Assembly: GCA_003952965.2 (NCBI GenBank)
Contig: CM025856.1
Span: 21,731,351-21,795,350 of the forward strand
Source of the DNA: Morella rubra
Lineage: Eukaryota > Streptophyta > Magnoliopsida > Fagales > Myricaceae
DNA length: 64,000 nucleotides
Direction: 5' to 3'
Shown here: piece by piece, positions 28,654-40,366 of the stretch
Layout: each line of letters opens with the position of its first letter
Position numbering within the stretch: the stretch's first letter is position 1
Position numbers and translations under genes: made by a program
The notes under the pieces: generated by a model
The model's input: the letters and a program-made list of their open reading frames with translations, nothing else
The model's database searches: none
Told to the model about the DNA's origin: nothing

Positions 28654-29040
28654 TCAAACCAGAACGTCGGATTTACGGCCGTCGTCCAAGATCTCGTCGT
28701 GCGACGACTTGTTGAAGAACTCAATGCAGTCAGCGATGGCCTCGTTGTAATGCGAGTGGGACGAGTAATATGAGCTGCATGAAGTCTTTGGCGGCTCAAA
28801 TCTGTCGCAATTTTTTTGCCTCGAAGCAGTCATTCCGGATGCAGCTGAAGATCCACGAGAAGGAAGTGAAAATAATAGACGCATGAGAATCTTACGGAAA
28901 CGATTAAAGAGCTTCATTGCTGAGAAGTTAAACTCGGAAGAGTCGACACTGGTTTGATGAGGGGCTTGGTGACGATCAACAGCTTCACAACCTCTTACTT
29001 GTATGACAAAACTCTCAGCTGCTCTTCGATGCTTGTGCAT
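28654..29040 (-). CDS. Small basic Ser-rich plant protein with a DCIEF motif, 128 aa
   Basis: A single uninterrupted ATG-to-stop frame of 387 bases. The N-terminal half is basic (MHKHRRAAES, then KLFNRFRKILMRLLF, a possible amphipathic helix). The second half is Ser-rich and leads into SCSSYYSSHSHYNEAIADCIEFFNKSS and an acidic tail. The block with Glu-Ala-Ile, Asp-Cys-Ile-Glu-Phe and Asn resembles the C-terminus of small plant proteins often auto-annotated as josephin-like, which do not contain the Josephin protease domain; no Cys-His catalytic pair is visible here. It lies between the WEB and C2H2 genes. Function unknown. The coding call rests on a full-length ATG frame and the motif; homology is from memory and moderate. 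Confidence 0.6.
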   Translation of the reverse strand: MHKHRRAAESFVIQVRGCEAVDRHQAPHQTSVDSSEFNFSAMKLFNRFRKILMRLLFSLPSRGSSAASGMTASRQKNCDRFEPPKTSCSSYYSSHSHYNEAIADCIEFFNKSSHDEILDDGRKSDVLV

Positions 29041-31134
29041 TGTATTCTCCCTTTGACGACTCCGGGAAGTGTAATGCTATGATGGGTGTCGTTTGGCCGA
29101 GAGGATATAAAAAGGGGTGAGGTTTTCCAAGCATGAGTTTATTCTACAGGTGAAAGACACGAAATAAAGAGTACATTTCTGTAGGGAAAAGATGTTGGCC
29201 AAGTTCATGTGCCCAAATCATTCGTATGGGCTTCGCTTTTCCTGACAAGGTACCTTGTTTATTTCCTTTCAATGATCATCTTCAACTCCTATCAGCTAAT
29301 TAAGAAACGTACTTACAAAGCTTAACAGCATTTGGGCTAGCTTTTGCTAAATTTCTGAATCAAAGTTTCTAAACAAGAGTTTTTGAGGAAAGTGAAATGT
29401 GAATCATGAGTGACCCCCTTTTGTCACCATAATAAATCCTCGGCTGCCCAATTCTTGGTGGCTGATCGCAGTACATAAAAGGAGTGATTTAATGTAAAGG
29501 TCTTGCACACCAAAAAAAGATATGTAAAGGCCAAAAGTCTATATATTCTACCTGTACAGTACAGTTTTCTATAAGATAAGAATAATATCCGATCTTCTAT
29601 CAATTTAGTAGGTGATTAGAAGCTGAAGCTGTGGCTGCCTTTTGATTTTTCGGCCAGTTTAAAGCAGAGGATGAAACTCAAGGGTTGTATATCACAGCGC
29701 AGGTGGTCCTATCCAATAAAGACTGTACGACTGCAAGGTGCCTGAACTCTGCAGGTTTGTCCAGGCGAGGTACCTTAAAACGTGATAGGGACAAAACCGT
29801 AGAACAAAGAAGAAGATGCGAAACAAGATAAAGTCATTCGACAACAAACAAAAGACTGGAATTAAGTTGTTCCACATTGTGGGATGGTGAAGGATTCAGT
29901 CATGATCAGAGAGGGTATTATCAAGATAATGGACGGTTTGAGATGATAATGATTTGTCAGACATCCATAATTATGTCTCGTACTTTCTTCCTTAAACTAG
30001 TTTGGACAATGATGAAGTCACCAGCTGCTTGGTTCATCAACTTTTTATTCATCTGTCATGATGTTTAGCAAGATAATTTGGCTGGTGTTAATGAGCCAAT
30101 AACTTCACTGTGATTTCAACTTAACCTGAAGTTTAACTATAACGAGCAGGACTAGTAGCCAATTGAATAGAGATGATTTGTGGGTTAAAATCCAATTAAT
30201 TGAACTAACGAACAAAGAAAAACAGCGCAAGCCTCTTTCGGCTGAATGGGCTTTTACCAAGTTAAGACGTGATTGCTTCTCTCCCTTCCTTTTTTTAGGC
30301 ACTCCTTTTGTTCGACGAAATGATGTTCATATTGACTAGTCTGCCATAAGATCAATAGCAAGGGAGGGGGAAACAAAAAAGGGTCTAATCTCTGCCATAA
30401 GGCGACCTATATTAGTATCTTTGACCTAGCTTTGTTGGTAATGATCAGCTGGAATTTTAGAGGTTGCAAGCTCGTGGGCTCTAAGACTTCTGCAAGTAGC
30501 GTCAACTTATATGGACAAGTGACTCCCAAGCCCCAGCCCAGTATAACTGGGCCATTTTTTGTCTACCGTCTAGACCAAGCCCGAGGACTCTAAGCCCAGC
30601 TTGAGGAACTCTTCTCAGCTCGGTCCAGCGCGTCTGCACATTAACGTATTGGACCATCTTAGGGAATTTGGCATTGGTTCACGTACACTGGCTATAACGG
30701 TATCAATTAAGCTATGTTAACAAAGACGGAAAACCATATTCCTAAATAAAAATAAAACTAAATACCAAGAGCAAAAGAAAGATAGAGAGATTCTCTTCAA
30801 TTTTACTGTCTGAATTTCAATTTGGAGACCGACACAATAAGCATTTGAATGTGTAATACTCACATTGTTTTATAATTAATACAAATAATATTAAACATTG
30901 TAAACCTCACATGATCAGTATACTTTCTGAATTGAACCATTCAATTCAAACAACAAATTAGAGAATATTTAATGCAATGTTTGATAAGGTGAAAACTTTC
31001 AATAAACTCTAAAAATTTTCACACAATAAATTACCATATTATTTCTCTCCTGAGAACTTAAAATATGAGAATATTTGACTTACCAAACATGGCAATTATC
31101 TTTCCTAATCAGATTCCTCCCCTAAAGAGAAAAG
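29041..31134. other. Intergenic region
   Basis: No supportable gene. A plus-strand TATA-like sequence near 29105 (GATATAAAAAGG) has no coding exon behind it. Short frames at 29692-30302 have no domain. AT content rises toward the element that begins at 31135. Confidence 0.4.
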
Positions 31135-32468
31135 TAAGGGTAAGTACCGGAACGGATGGAACCGGAATGGTTTATTCCGGTTCCGGTACTCACCGGAACT
31201 TAAAATTTCATTCTGGTTCCATTCCGGAACAGAACCAGAATTTTCGGAAACGGAATTTGAAAATTCCGGTTAGATTAAGAATGAAAGAATTTGAACTGTC
31301 AAATGCATAAAAACAAAAACAAAACATGCTTTTAGGAAACAAAAAATCAACTAGGAGTAAAAAGTCTACATAACACCACCATCCCCACACAGCCACACCA
31401 TTGCCAACGGTAAGAGATATCTAAGTCAATGTAATTATAGGGGTATGATCAACATACATACATAAAACAGTTTCAGAAAACATGAACTTGCATAGAGAAT
31501 CATTGAGAGCAAGATAAGTAAAACTTGCAAAATAGATGCAAAATATGAGATTTTGGATGGATGTCCTTTTGCAGCATCGAAAACAGCTGCAAAATTTGCA
31601 AAAATCGAAGCTGGAAAATAAGAAAAACCTGTAAAAAAAAAAGGGAAATATTGTTCCGCTTCTTTCTTGAGAGGTCCTCCTTGTTGTTGACCCCCAAAGG
31701 AACCTCTTTTCAGAACCCATTCAGGCAAAGATTGGTTGGCTCAACTTGGGCCACTTAGTGAAGAAGCTATGTTCCTTGTGTTGAAAAGCAAGGCCGAAGA
31801 TAGAGATAGAGACAAAGAAGAGTCAACCTGGGTCATTTTGATGAAGAAGAGTCAGAAGACTCTATAAATGAGACTGAAGTCTCTCGACTCTTGTCGAGAT
31901 TATCACAGCCTTCTGGTATTCTTGCTTTCTCATACGGAAATTGAAGTTAGATAACTTGGATTTGGAGCCCAGATTCAACTATAGGAACAATACTTGATTC
32001 GAAACGGGCTGCGTTATGTGTTATTGTGACTATGTTGACAATCACACCTCGCCGTGAGTGCTGCGGCCTGCGAGAGATAGAGAGAGACGCAAGAGTGAGA
32101 GGGATCGGAAAGGAATTAAGGAAAAATGGAAAAGAGCCGGGGGGGGGGAACAAAAGCAAAACTTTTACTTTGAAGAAAAGTCTAGAATAAGGGAGACTGA
32201 TCATTTCAGTCTCCCCACGACCCACGTGACGTTGTGACCTGGGTCAAAACGACCCATGGCACCTATTTTTTTTTAAAAAAAACATGGTTAAATGTTTAAA
32301 AAAAAATACCATAATCGGAAAATTCCGACATTTCCATCGGAATTTCCAGTTCCGACTCCGAAATTTCCATAAAATGAGTTTCGATTATGATACCAAAATA
32401 CGCCAGAACTAGTATCGGAATACTGGAACTAAAAATTCTGACAGAATCGGATGATCTGCTCACCCTTA
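31135..32468. mobile_element. hAT-like non-autonomous DNA transposon, about 1.33 kb
   Basis: The left end reads TAAGGGTAAGTACCGGAACGG. The right end, read inward on the opposite strand, starts TAAGGGTGAGCAGATC. Both subterminal zones are crowded with TTCCGG/CCGGAA repeats (31148-31275; 32316-32440), the style of plant hAT ends, which bind transposase at clustered short motifs. Flanks GAGAAAAG (31127-31134) and AATAAAAG (32469-32476) match at 6 of 8 bases, consistent with a decayed 8-bp target-site duplication. No transposase ORF remains. The interior holds only short frames, including a minus-strand frame at 31947-32225 with a CT-rich, leader-like context that might be captured host DNA. Class assignment is inferred from the ends. 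Confidence 0.6.
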
Positions 32469-32476
32469 AATAAAAG

Positions 32477-35400
32477 AGCAAAAAAAAAAAACTAAAGTCA
32501 TGTTCGTTTTGAGGTTTTTTTTGTAAGATTCTACTTTTATTTTTATAATCCAAACATCATAACATACACGTATTTCAATATAACATTTTATTACTCTTTT
32601 TTTACACATTAATTCTTTTTAACAATTTTTACACGTATATCAATACAACTTTAATATCACTTCAATATTCACAATTTCATTATAATCATTTCATCGAAAC
32701 AAACATGCCGAGTTTACTGGGCCGCATTTATAGGGTCCTCCGCCCCACCGCTGGTCCTTGAAGTGACACCAGACAGCCCAAAAAAGCTCGTAACTAATCT
32801 GACAGGATAAAGCCCAAAGTAGCGTAAAATAGAAACGACTCTTAAAGAGATAATTTTTTTTTCCTTCTGATATTTTAATCAGAGTACATTTTTGTTTATT
32901 TTTTTTCCCAGATCCAATGTCGTGTGTAAAACGGGGAGACCAAAGGAAAACTAGCATTAGATGGTATAAAACGTGTGGCAGCTTTCCTGCCTATTGAAAG
33001 CACAGCTAATGATAGAACACGCCTTTTAGCATAAAAAATAAAATAAAATACGACTCCAAACGACGTTGCAGTAGAAAAAGAAAGAAAATTGTATTTACAT
33101 AGACAGCTTACCTCTGCATCAAGCCAAGAATAATACTAATGATCGTATCTTACTTTTGCATGCTATTTAAATTCTCCCTCGGAGAGCATCAATGTCTATG
33201 TTAGCAAATCTGAGTTGGATATGGTTCTAGGCTAAAAAAAGTTAAAAGTCTGTTCCAATTTTTGGGGTCCCTGTAGATCACCATTAGCTTCTGCGCGCGC
33301 CTTAGATTCTTAAAAGAAACCTTCAACTAGATCACGAGATTTTACGAGTCCGAGGTTCTTAAATCATCTGCCAGACTGCCATTAGCCCCTATATAGAGAC
33401 TCGTGGCCACTTGAACTATTAACATGACCTTACCAGTTCCTGATCGAACGCGATTTGTCTCTTTCTGTGAATTAATAACCGAGACCCATCAAAAGAGAGC
33501 TGTCAAGAACGTGCAAATTTGCAAAGCCACCTCGAAAACTAGAAGAAAGATTAGCTGAGCGAAGCAGGAAGCTTCTCATTAGTCCTCCAGTTCTTAAATC
33601 TATATAGTTCTACGTGCAAGGATTTTGCGTAATCTCGATGGGCATTTCGTGTTTATAAAAAGATACAAAAAAGCCTCCTAATTTATAATGAATGATTCGG
33701 GGGGTCCTAATAGACTAATCATTTGGCCCCATGCTCCAAATACTGCAATCAATGACCAACATTAATGCCTTGTACCTCGCCATGATGATGCAGGTGATGT
33801 TTGGTCAAAGTCAAACAAACTCTTTCTCCATCCCTCCTCCAAAATTCCTCATTTCAATTTTCCCTCGCCTTCGTCGTTCCGAGATTATATATATATATAT
33901 TTTTTTAGTCACACGGCCCTCCATGATTTCAATTTATTTTCTGCAGAACTTTGTCGGGATAAAATTAGCAGTAGCGCATTTAAATCCATTATACTCTGCT
34001 TCATTTTGTACAAGGGGGACCCATCCCTCGTAAAAACCTTGAATTTATGACATATCAGGGATTTGGTAGGGAGAGTTAAATATGCTCGTCACAAAATTTG
34101 AATTCTTATTCATAGGGAGATCTACAAGTTTTACTCAATAGGATCCATATTCTGTCAGTAGATTAAAACTTCAAATTGAGATTTTGTTATATTCTAAATC
34201 AAAATTCAAAACTTACAGTTGATGGAGTAGATTTTTGCTCTACCCCATATTTAGGAGTCCTGATCTAAGAAAAGATGGCCCAGAAGAATCATATATGCGA
34301 AGCATCGAAAGAGACCGTGATCCACATTGATATTCATGTAACCTAGACGTTAGGGATCTGACGAGAGAGGGGAAGGCGTGGTAAAAAATAAGAAGGGAGG
34401 GAGACATCCCTCTATATGACAGGTCTTGTCGAATCTACAATTAAGGTGTCAGAAAAGTAATAATCATCTTATTCACTAACAAGATACTAACAGTAAGGAT
34501 ACGATTTGGATTTCCTTCATAAATGCAAAATAAGAAAAAATTAACACTCCACCTTCATCCCCCAATGAGATAGGACGGAAAGGAGCTAGATCGACCCAAT
34601 GAGAGAAGAGAAAATACAAGCCCAATCCCACGTAGGATTAAAAAGAAGACATAAGAAAGAAGAGAAATGGGGGAGTAGGGGGTAAGAGGACTAGCAGAAA
34701 AAACTCTTTCTTCTTCCCAAAAAAGGAATCTCATATAATAATTTACTTGAGTTTTGAAGGTTCTTTACTATTCTTAATATTAGATTTTTAGTCCAGTTTT
34801 CTTGGGTCCTCTTCCCAATCTTGTGATAGTTCCGGTATTTTTAACTTTATTGACAGATATAGGCTGAAACTAGTAAGTAGTTTCATTCAAGGTAATTAAC
34901 TTAATAATAAAAGAAATACAACCATATAAGAAAATCATGTTTTTTTTTTTTTTTGGTAAGGATCCATGGACTATGAATTATTTCTGTGGATTCCAACTGT
35001 CAGAGTCTGACCTCGTAGGAATGATTAAAGAACAGGCGACCAGCAAGCAGATAAAGAGGTTAGTGTGTCCATTGTAGTCCACGGGTCAATAACCATCTCA
35101 CGCAATGCTCCCGTCAAAAAGTTTCCGTTGCAGTGTCTGTTGTCGTCGCTTTTTCTTGCTGCTATCATTTTTTAAGGCTCGGGTTATTATCACTTGGCGA
35201 AGGAAAAGTACTGCCCGACACGTATAGGTTGTGGGTTTTTTTTTTTTTTTAAATTTTATAATATAATTTTTTTAGTAAAATAAATACATTATAAAATTTT
35301 TAATTTTTACTCTATAAATTTTACTTTACAAATTCAATAAAATCTTAATAAAATAAAAATTTTTTAAAATTTAAATTTCATATTTAAAATTTTAAGAAAA

Positions 35401-35820
35401 AGAACACCATCATAAATAGTCTTCCATTGAAATAAAATTAAATAAAACATCTATCAATTGTCCTTTTAAATTATTGCCATTTTAGCTCATAAGCGGTAGA
35501 AATTTATGGGCTTTTTAAACAAATGAATATTGTTATCAAACAGGACGTAAATAATCAAATAGAAACATACAATTTTTTAAAAAACAAAATCTATTAAATT
35601 TAAGTGCTTAGAGAATAAGTTTAATAGGCACTCATCCAGTCGAGCAGTTGAGCTAAGACCATTACACCAAAAAAAAGACTGCTAACCACACGAGGAAGAG
35701 AACAACTGATTCTATATGCACAAAACAACGATAAGGTCAGCAAGTTCGCTGACCGTGGATTCGTTAAGAGTCACTCATCAGTCATCGTACAGAGTACTAA
35801 CACGCTTCGGGAAGGCTAAC
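32477..35820. other. Intergenic region, AT-rich
   Basis: About 3.3 kb without a supportable gene. It holds AT-rich tracts (32510-32700; 35230-35420), a short AT microsatellite near 33887-33900 and a long T run near 34940. Open frames such as 33731-34033 are short and unrecognised. The right end should be the 3' flank of the C2H2 gene. Confidence 0.4.
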
Positions 35821-35825
35821 GTTAA

Positions 35826-37965
35826 TCAGGCCTCTCCAGTTTTGTAGATCACCACGAAACAAGGTAGGATAGCCCTGGGATTAAAAACGACCAGCTCCTC
35901 GAGATTCGAGTAGATCCCGGCACAGCCGGCTACGGAGTCGTATGAGCCAGCCGACACGCCGTCTTCTTCGGCCTGCGCATCATCCGCCGTGCGCCTCACC
36001 CTCCCTGCAATCACACGACACACCAGCATGGCCCTGCGCCCGTCCGTACAGCGCAGCGAGTCGTGGGCCCTACCGCTACTGGCAGTGGTTAGCACTCCCT
36101 TGCACTCACCGCCCTTCCCTTGGAACCCGTGCCTGATGATGGTGCAGACTCCGCAGGCCGGTACGGAGCCGCACAGGCTGGACGAGCCACGTGCGCCGAG
36201 GGCGCATGTTAAGGTGGTGCAGTGGAACCGCAAGAGCTCGTTGCCGTCGGCTGCGCACCTGGGGTTTTTTCGGGTGCTGTTGAGCGCACGGGTCTTCACT
36301 GCATCTCTGCAGTCCTCGAACCGCTGGATCGTGCGCTGGGTGTTGTGGACCTTCAGTATCCGCTCTATCTTGCAGATGGGACTGTCCTTTTTGAGCCAGC
36401 TTGATTTGAATATGATCTCCACGATGTTTCGGCCCGAATCTTCAGGTCCCAGCTCCGATACTGTACAAAAATAGGGTACTATTTTAGACGCCTCAAGCTA
36501 TCCAGAAAAAAGACAAGAATGGAGAACCTCACTTTACAAATTTAACGTTAAAGCTACTGGCAGGAGTCAATTGTCAACAAGAGAGTTGCGCCAGCCGACT
36601 GCAATAGGCTATTGTCTATTGAATTCGGTTAAGAGGGACAACTGGTATGGTGTACGAATGGGTCCCTACAACCTTGAGGTGGCATAAAATGCCCTAGAGA
36701 AGAGGGAGTGGGTGATGTTGCCCATGCAAGATTTACGGGAAACGAATGGAGTAGCTTTCTGGCCTTTATGCAAAAGTTCTGGTGATTAAAGTAGTAAGGC
36801 TGTAAGGCGAAAAAGTACCTCGCCGCTTACCAAATGTAGTTCTTAAGTTCCCGTTAATTCCTTCTAATTCCTTCGCTTTTTTAAAGCTGGGCTCTTGTCC
36901 CTTGGCTTTCATTGTTCGAAGTGAAAGACTCTCAAATTAGTTTTTACCCATCAGTGAAAACTGAGAAGAGGAATAAATTAATACGTTCTTTTAAAGTAAT
37001 AAACAAAATTTAATATAACCGATAATATATAATTGCTAATTGGTAAATCACGATTGCACGCATCTTCGTTCTTAATCTTACCCCTACCGAAAACAAAAGG
37101 TGCTAGTTAGATATTTTTGACAACCATAACTAGAAGTTAGCAAGAACTCGCAGATATTTCAATGGTGATATTTATAACTGACAAGAAACTATATGTCGAA
37201 AGAACTAAATAATTAGGATTACCAGCATGGCGAACTGCTTGGTGAAGCTCCAAGCTTTCTATCTTTGGAAAGACCTCCCCACATTGAGAGCAAGCGCAGA
37301 TGGTGGTCCTAGGAGCTGGGTACCTGAGTTTTTAACTACAATTTAATTCGCCACCATATTTTTCGTAACCATCAATGCAAAATTAATTCGGACAAGAGAA
37401 GTGCAGAATTGCAACAAAAAGGAAGGTTTGGAGAAGAAATCCAACAGTACCGGCTAGGGTCAATGATCGCGTGACACTCATAACATCCTGAAAGCTTTCG
37501 CAATTGGATTCCTCTTGAAGAAGACGAGTACGTTGATCCCCCACTGGATCTCGCTGACCCTGATACGGACCGAGTTGACGACCTGGTGGCAGCTTTCCGA
37601 CTCAGCAGCCCAGTTTCCTGACCGACTGTGCTGCTCTCGGGCGAGTTGTCAGCTCTGTGAACTACCCTTGTGTTCCCGTGGACCACGTCCCTGAAGCTAC
37701 ATATGGAGCTGCAAGAGGACCCTAGCTTAGACTGGCCAGCCGCGGCGTTCTTCGATGGGTCGTGAACTCGTGACCCCTCGATCTGTTTGCAGGTGAGGAG
37801 GTTCTTGATTTGGTCCCATGAAGATGGTGGTTTCTGCTGCTTCCGCTTGCGTTTGGATTGTAGTTTTTTGGACTCCGATGGCTCCGGTAAGAAAGTTAAC
37901 AGAGCCATAAAGAGCAAACCAAGAAAATAGAAGAGAAGTAAAGCTGAAGGAGCTCTCTCTTTCAT
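35826..37965 (-). CDS. C2H2 zinc-finger protein with a divergent PARP-like C-terminal domain
   Basis: Three minus-strand exons, 37451-37965, 37223-37323 and 35826-36460, encode 416 aa. Residues 6-26 are hydrophobic (a possible anchor or signal). A basic stretch KKLQSKRKRKQQK is followed by SSWDQIKNLLTCK and a Ser-rich linker. The zinc finger spans the exon 2 product: Cys183, Cys186, His199 and His204. From about residue 219 the pattern resembles a PARP catalytic fold: VEIIFKSSWL, KIERILKVHN, DGNELLRFH (His285), SSLC, CTIIRHGF, GVLTTASSGRAH at 327-338, AMLVCRVIAG, then NLEELVVFNPRAILPCFVV at 391-409. His285 and Glu393/394 could match the first and third residues of the PARP His-Tyr-Glu triad; the tyrosine position looks substituted. 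The family (At1g75710, At4g27240, At5g54630 from memory) has no established function. Frame intact. Gene identity is strong; the fold call is inference. Confidence 0.88.
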
Positions 37966-37968
37966 ACG

Positions 37969-37992
37969 ATAGAGAGAGAGAGAGAGAGAGAG
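37969..37992 (+). repeat. GA microsatellite in the leader of the C2H2 gene
   Basis: A run of GA dinucleotides lies immediately upstream of the minus-strand ATG at 37965, so the mRNA leader carries CT repeats, as in the WEB gene leader. Confidence 0.75.
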
Positions 37993-37994
37993 GT

Positions 37995-40150
37995 GCTTTC
38001 GAAAGTTGAGCGTGGTGTAATGGAGAGGGATCCGAGACAGATAATAAGGAGGGCCAAGCGGGTGGAGTGGTGGGTCTGCCTTTGTTTATTATTGCATGTA
38101 GTCCTCTCTACTTTTGGATTAATTTCTGTGTTTGTCTTTCACTAGTAAGTGCATCTATGCCACGTAATATATAATATCAATTGCTGCTTGATGGCTGAAC
38201 TTCGACGGGGCTAATTTAAGAGGAAGTTCGTCGTGTGGTTCAGGATCACGGATCTGGGTGCTAACTGGCCCACCGCTTTCGATGCATATAATAGGGCAGG
38301 GATAATATGAATCTGTGCTTGGTCGACGGCCATGTAAAACTCCTGCATAAACAAATCTGAAATTAAAAAAGAAACGAAACAACAACCAGTGGTTAAAAGA
38401 AAAGAAAAGAAAACCTACACCGTGAAGTTTTATAAGCTGATGATCAGCAACTTCGCTGAAGTATCTAACTGGTAATAAATTTGTGTCTTTGGGGTCAGTT
38501 CCTATGATTTTTATAATATTTTCCCGAGAGTGGAAATTGTGTTTACTGATGGATCGAAATCACGTGTGTGATGGGGCCAGATTCCAAAATCAAGCAAAAT
38601 GGCAAAAGTGAATGAGCCAAAGAGGCTTCGTATAAAACAAGAAGAAAGACTTAAGGTACTCTTATATGCGAATTTGCTTCTTCTACTGTCCCCCACTATC
38701 CCTTTTGGACCTGTTGGACAAAATTGGTAGTCTATATAATCCGCTCTTCTTTTTATCTTCTGTGCTCAAGATATGTCCTGCCATCTGACTCTTTAGCACC
38801 AGCCAAATAAAGCTGTGAGTCCTATCTATCTGACAAGCTGATCGAGTAGAGAATCTGACCTAAGTTTCCACAATAACACAAGCAGACGCAGTGAAAGAGT
38901 AAAAGAGAGAGAGTTGTTGAGACCGTCGGAGGCATGACAAGCTAGCTAGCTGGATTATATGAGTTTAGATAGTTTAGTTGCTGAGACTGTCTCCCCGGTT
39001 TGCGTGCCCACATGCTAAACTATTTTTGTGAGAGTGGTTAGAACCTTATATGTCAGATGCGGATTTGGCCAACCATTCGCTTAAAAAAATAACGCAGAAA
39101 TCGGTGTCTGTCCCCGACTCCAGACCCAGATCACTCTTTCTCCCATTATTCAGATCCCATTAAGGAGAACTATCACTTCACAAGCATTAATAAAAGAAAT
39201 CCCCATAAGAAGGGTGAAGAAATTAGGATCATTTTATATTCCCGCAAGTACGATTACGACTTGTTGCATTATTTTTAGAAGCCAAACCAATTAATAATTG
39301 ATCATTGAGTGTCTATAGCTGCAAACTTCCTCGGCAATAATTTCAGGGAACCTTATTAATCCTTCCCAGTCAACTTACATACATACGCAACTCGTAAGTA
39401 TACACAGGTACCGGATCAAGAAAACTATGGAGTTGGATCTGTTCATTTCAGTTCAACCACTTTTTGCCATGAGATCTCTACTGGCTACCATGTAAGTGAC
39501 TGAAGAACCCCTTTCCCATGAAGTTAATTTGTGTTATCACGTTAATTGCTGTAGCCATATCTTCCACTACTAGTACAAGTAACCCCAAAAAACAAAATCA
39601 GAATCCTTTCGTTTTATGTCTGCACCTTAGGGCACGTGGATGCAATACAATTCCCACCCCCCCCCCCCCCCAAAACCTTTTTTCTTTCTATTTTGTTGTA
39701 TTTTTTGTTTGGTCTACTTGACAGCGAGTCCCGGCCTAAATGTATAATAGATGTCTTGTCTTTGTTAACTTGTATAGCCATGGGAACAATGTATTGCCTA
39801 CACCCACCAGTTAACTAGTCCCGACCATTTCCTTCTACTTGTTTCTTGTTTGGGTTTCCCCGAGTTAATTAATTAAAAATGACCACAATTCGAAGTAGTC
39901 AAATCCGTAACAATATAGTTTTACAGCTTATGTTGTCTAATGAATTGAGAATGTTAATCCCAGTTTGTGTCAAGATTAGTGGGCTAGGACTCACAGACTT
40001 ATAAACATAGGGCCCTATTACTAGAATGCTGAGCCCAGATTTATGGGCCCACTTTTTACAACCAAAATGTACGATTACATTTACGACTACTAAGGTTGTC
40101 TACTAAAGTCATGCCCGACCAGTGACCCGTTTCGAGCCCAACGTCACCGG
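37995..40150. other. Divergent intergenic region between the C2H2 gene and TRM6
   Basis: Promoters of two divergent genes. A minus-strand frame at 38155-38345 begins at an acceptor-like CAG and is open for about 60 codons, but has no recognisable homologue. A run of C residues sits at about 39655-39670. No other feature. Confidence 0.4.
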
Positions 40151-40152
40151 CT

Positions 40153-40160
40153 AAACCCTA
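40153..40160 (+). promoter_or_regulatory. Telo-box upstream of TRM6
   Basis: AAACCCTA lies about 207 bases before the TRM6 ATG. Telo-boxes of this sequence are frequent in promoters of plant ribosomal and translation-machinery genes, which fits a tRNA-modification gene. Functional use is inferred. Confidence 0.45.
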
Positions 40161-40366
40161 GAATCAGGGTTTTGAGGGTTTTGAATTTTGATACCTCCAG
40201 CGTCGCTTCTTTGGGAAGTTCTGTTTATGTACTCTGCTCCTTCAATCCCTTTTATTCGAACGGTAACTATTCGTCGAAGGGAGAATAAAGCCCTAAGTTT
40301 GCAGTCACTACTACCTTAATTCTTGGTTCCGTAATAAGTGCGGGTTTTGTTCAATAAAGAATTAAG

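Noticed and set aside
38155-38345. Minus-strand exon-like frame after a CAG acceptor, about 60 codons
   Set aside because: It could look like an upstream exon of the C2H2 gene, but that gene has a good ATG and N-terminus at 37965; no homology.
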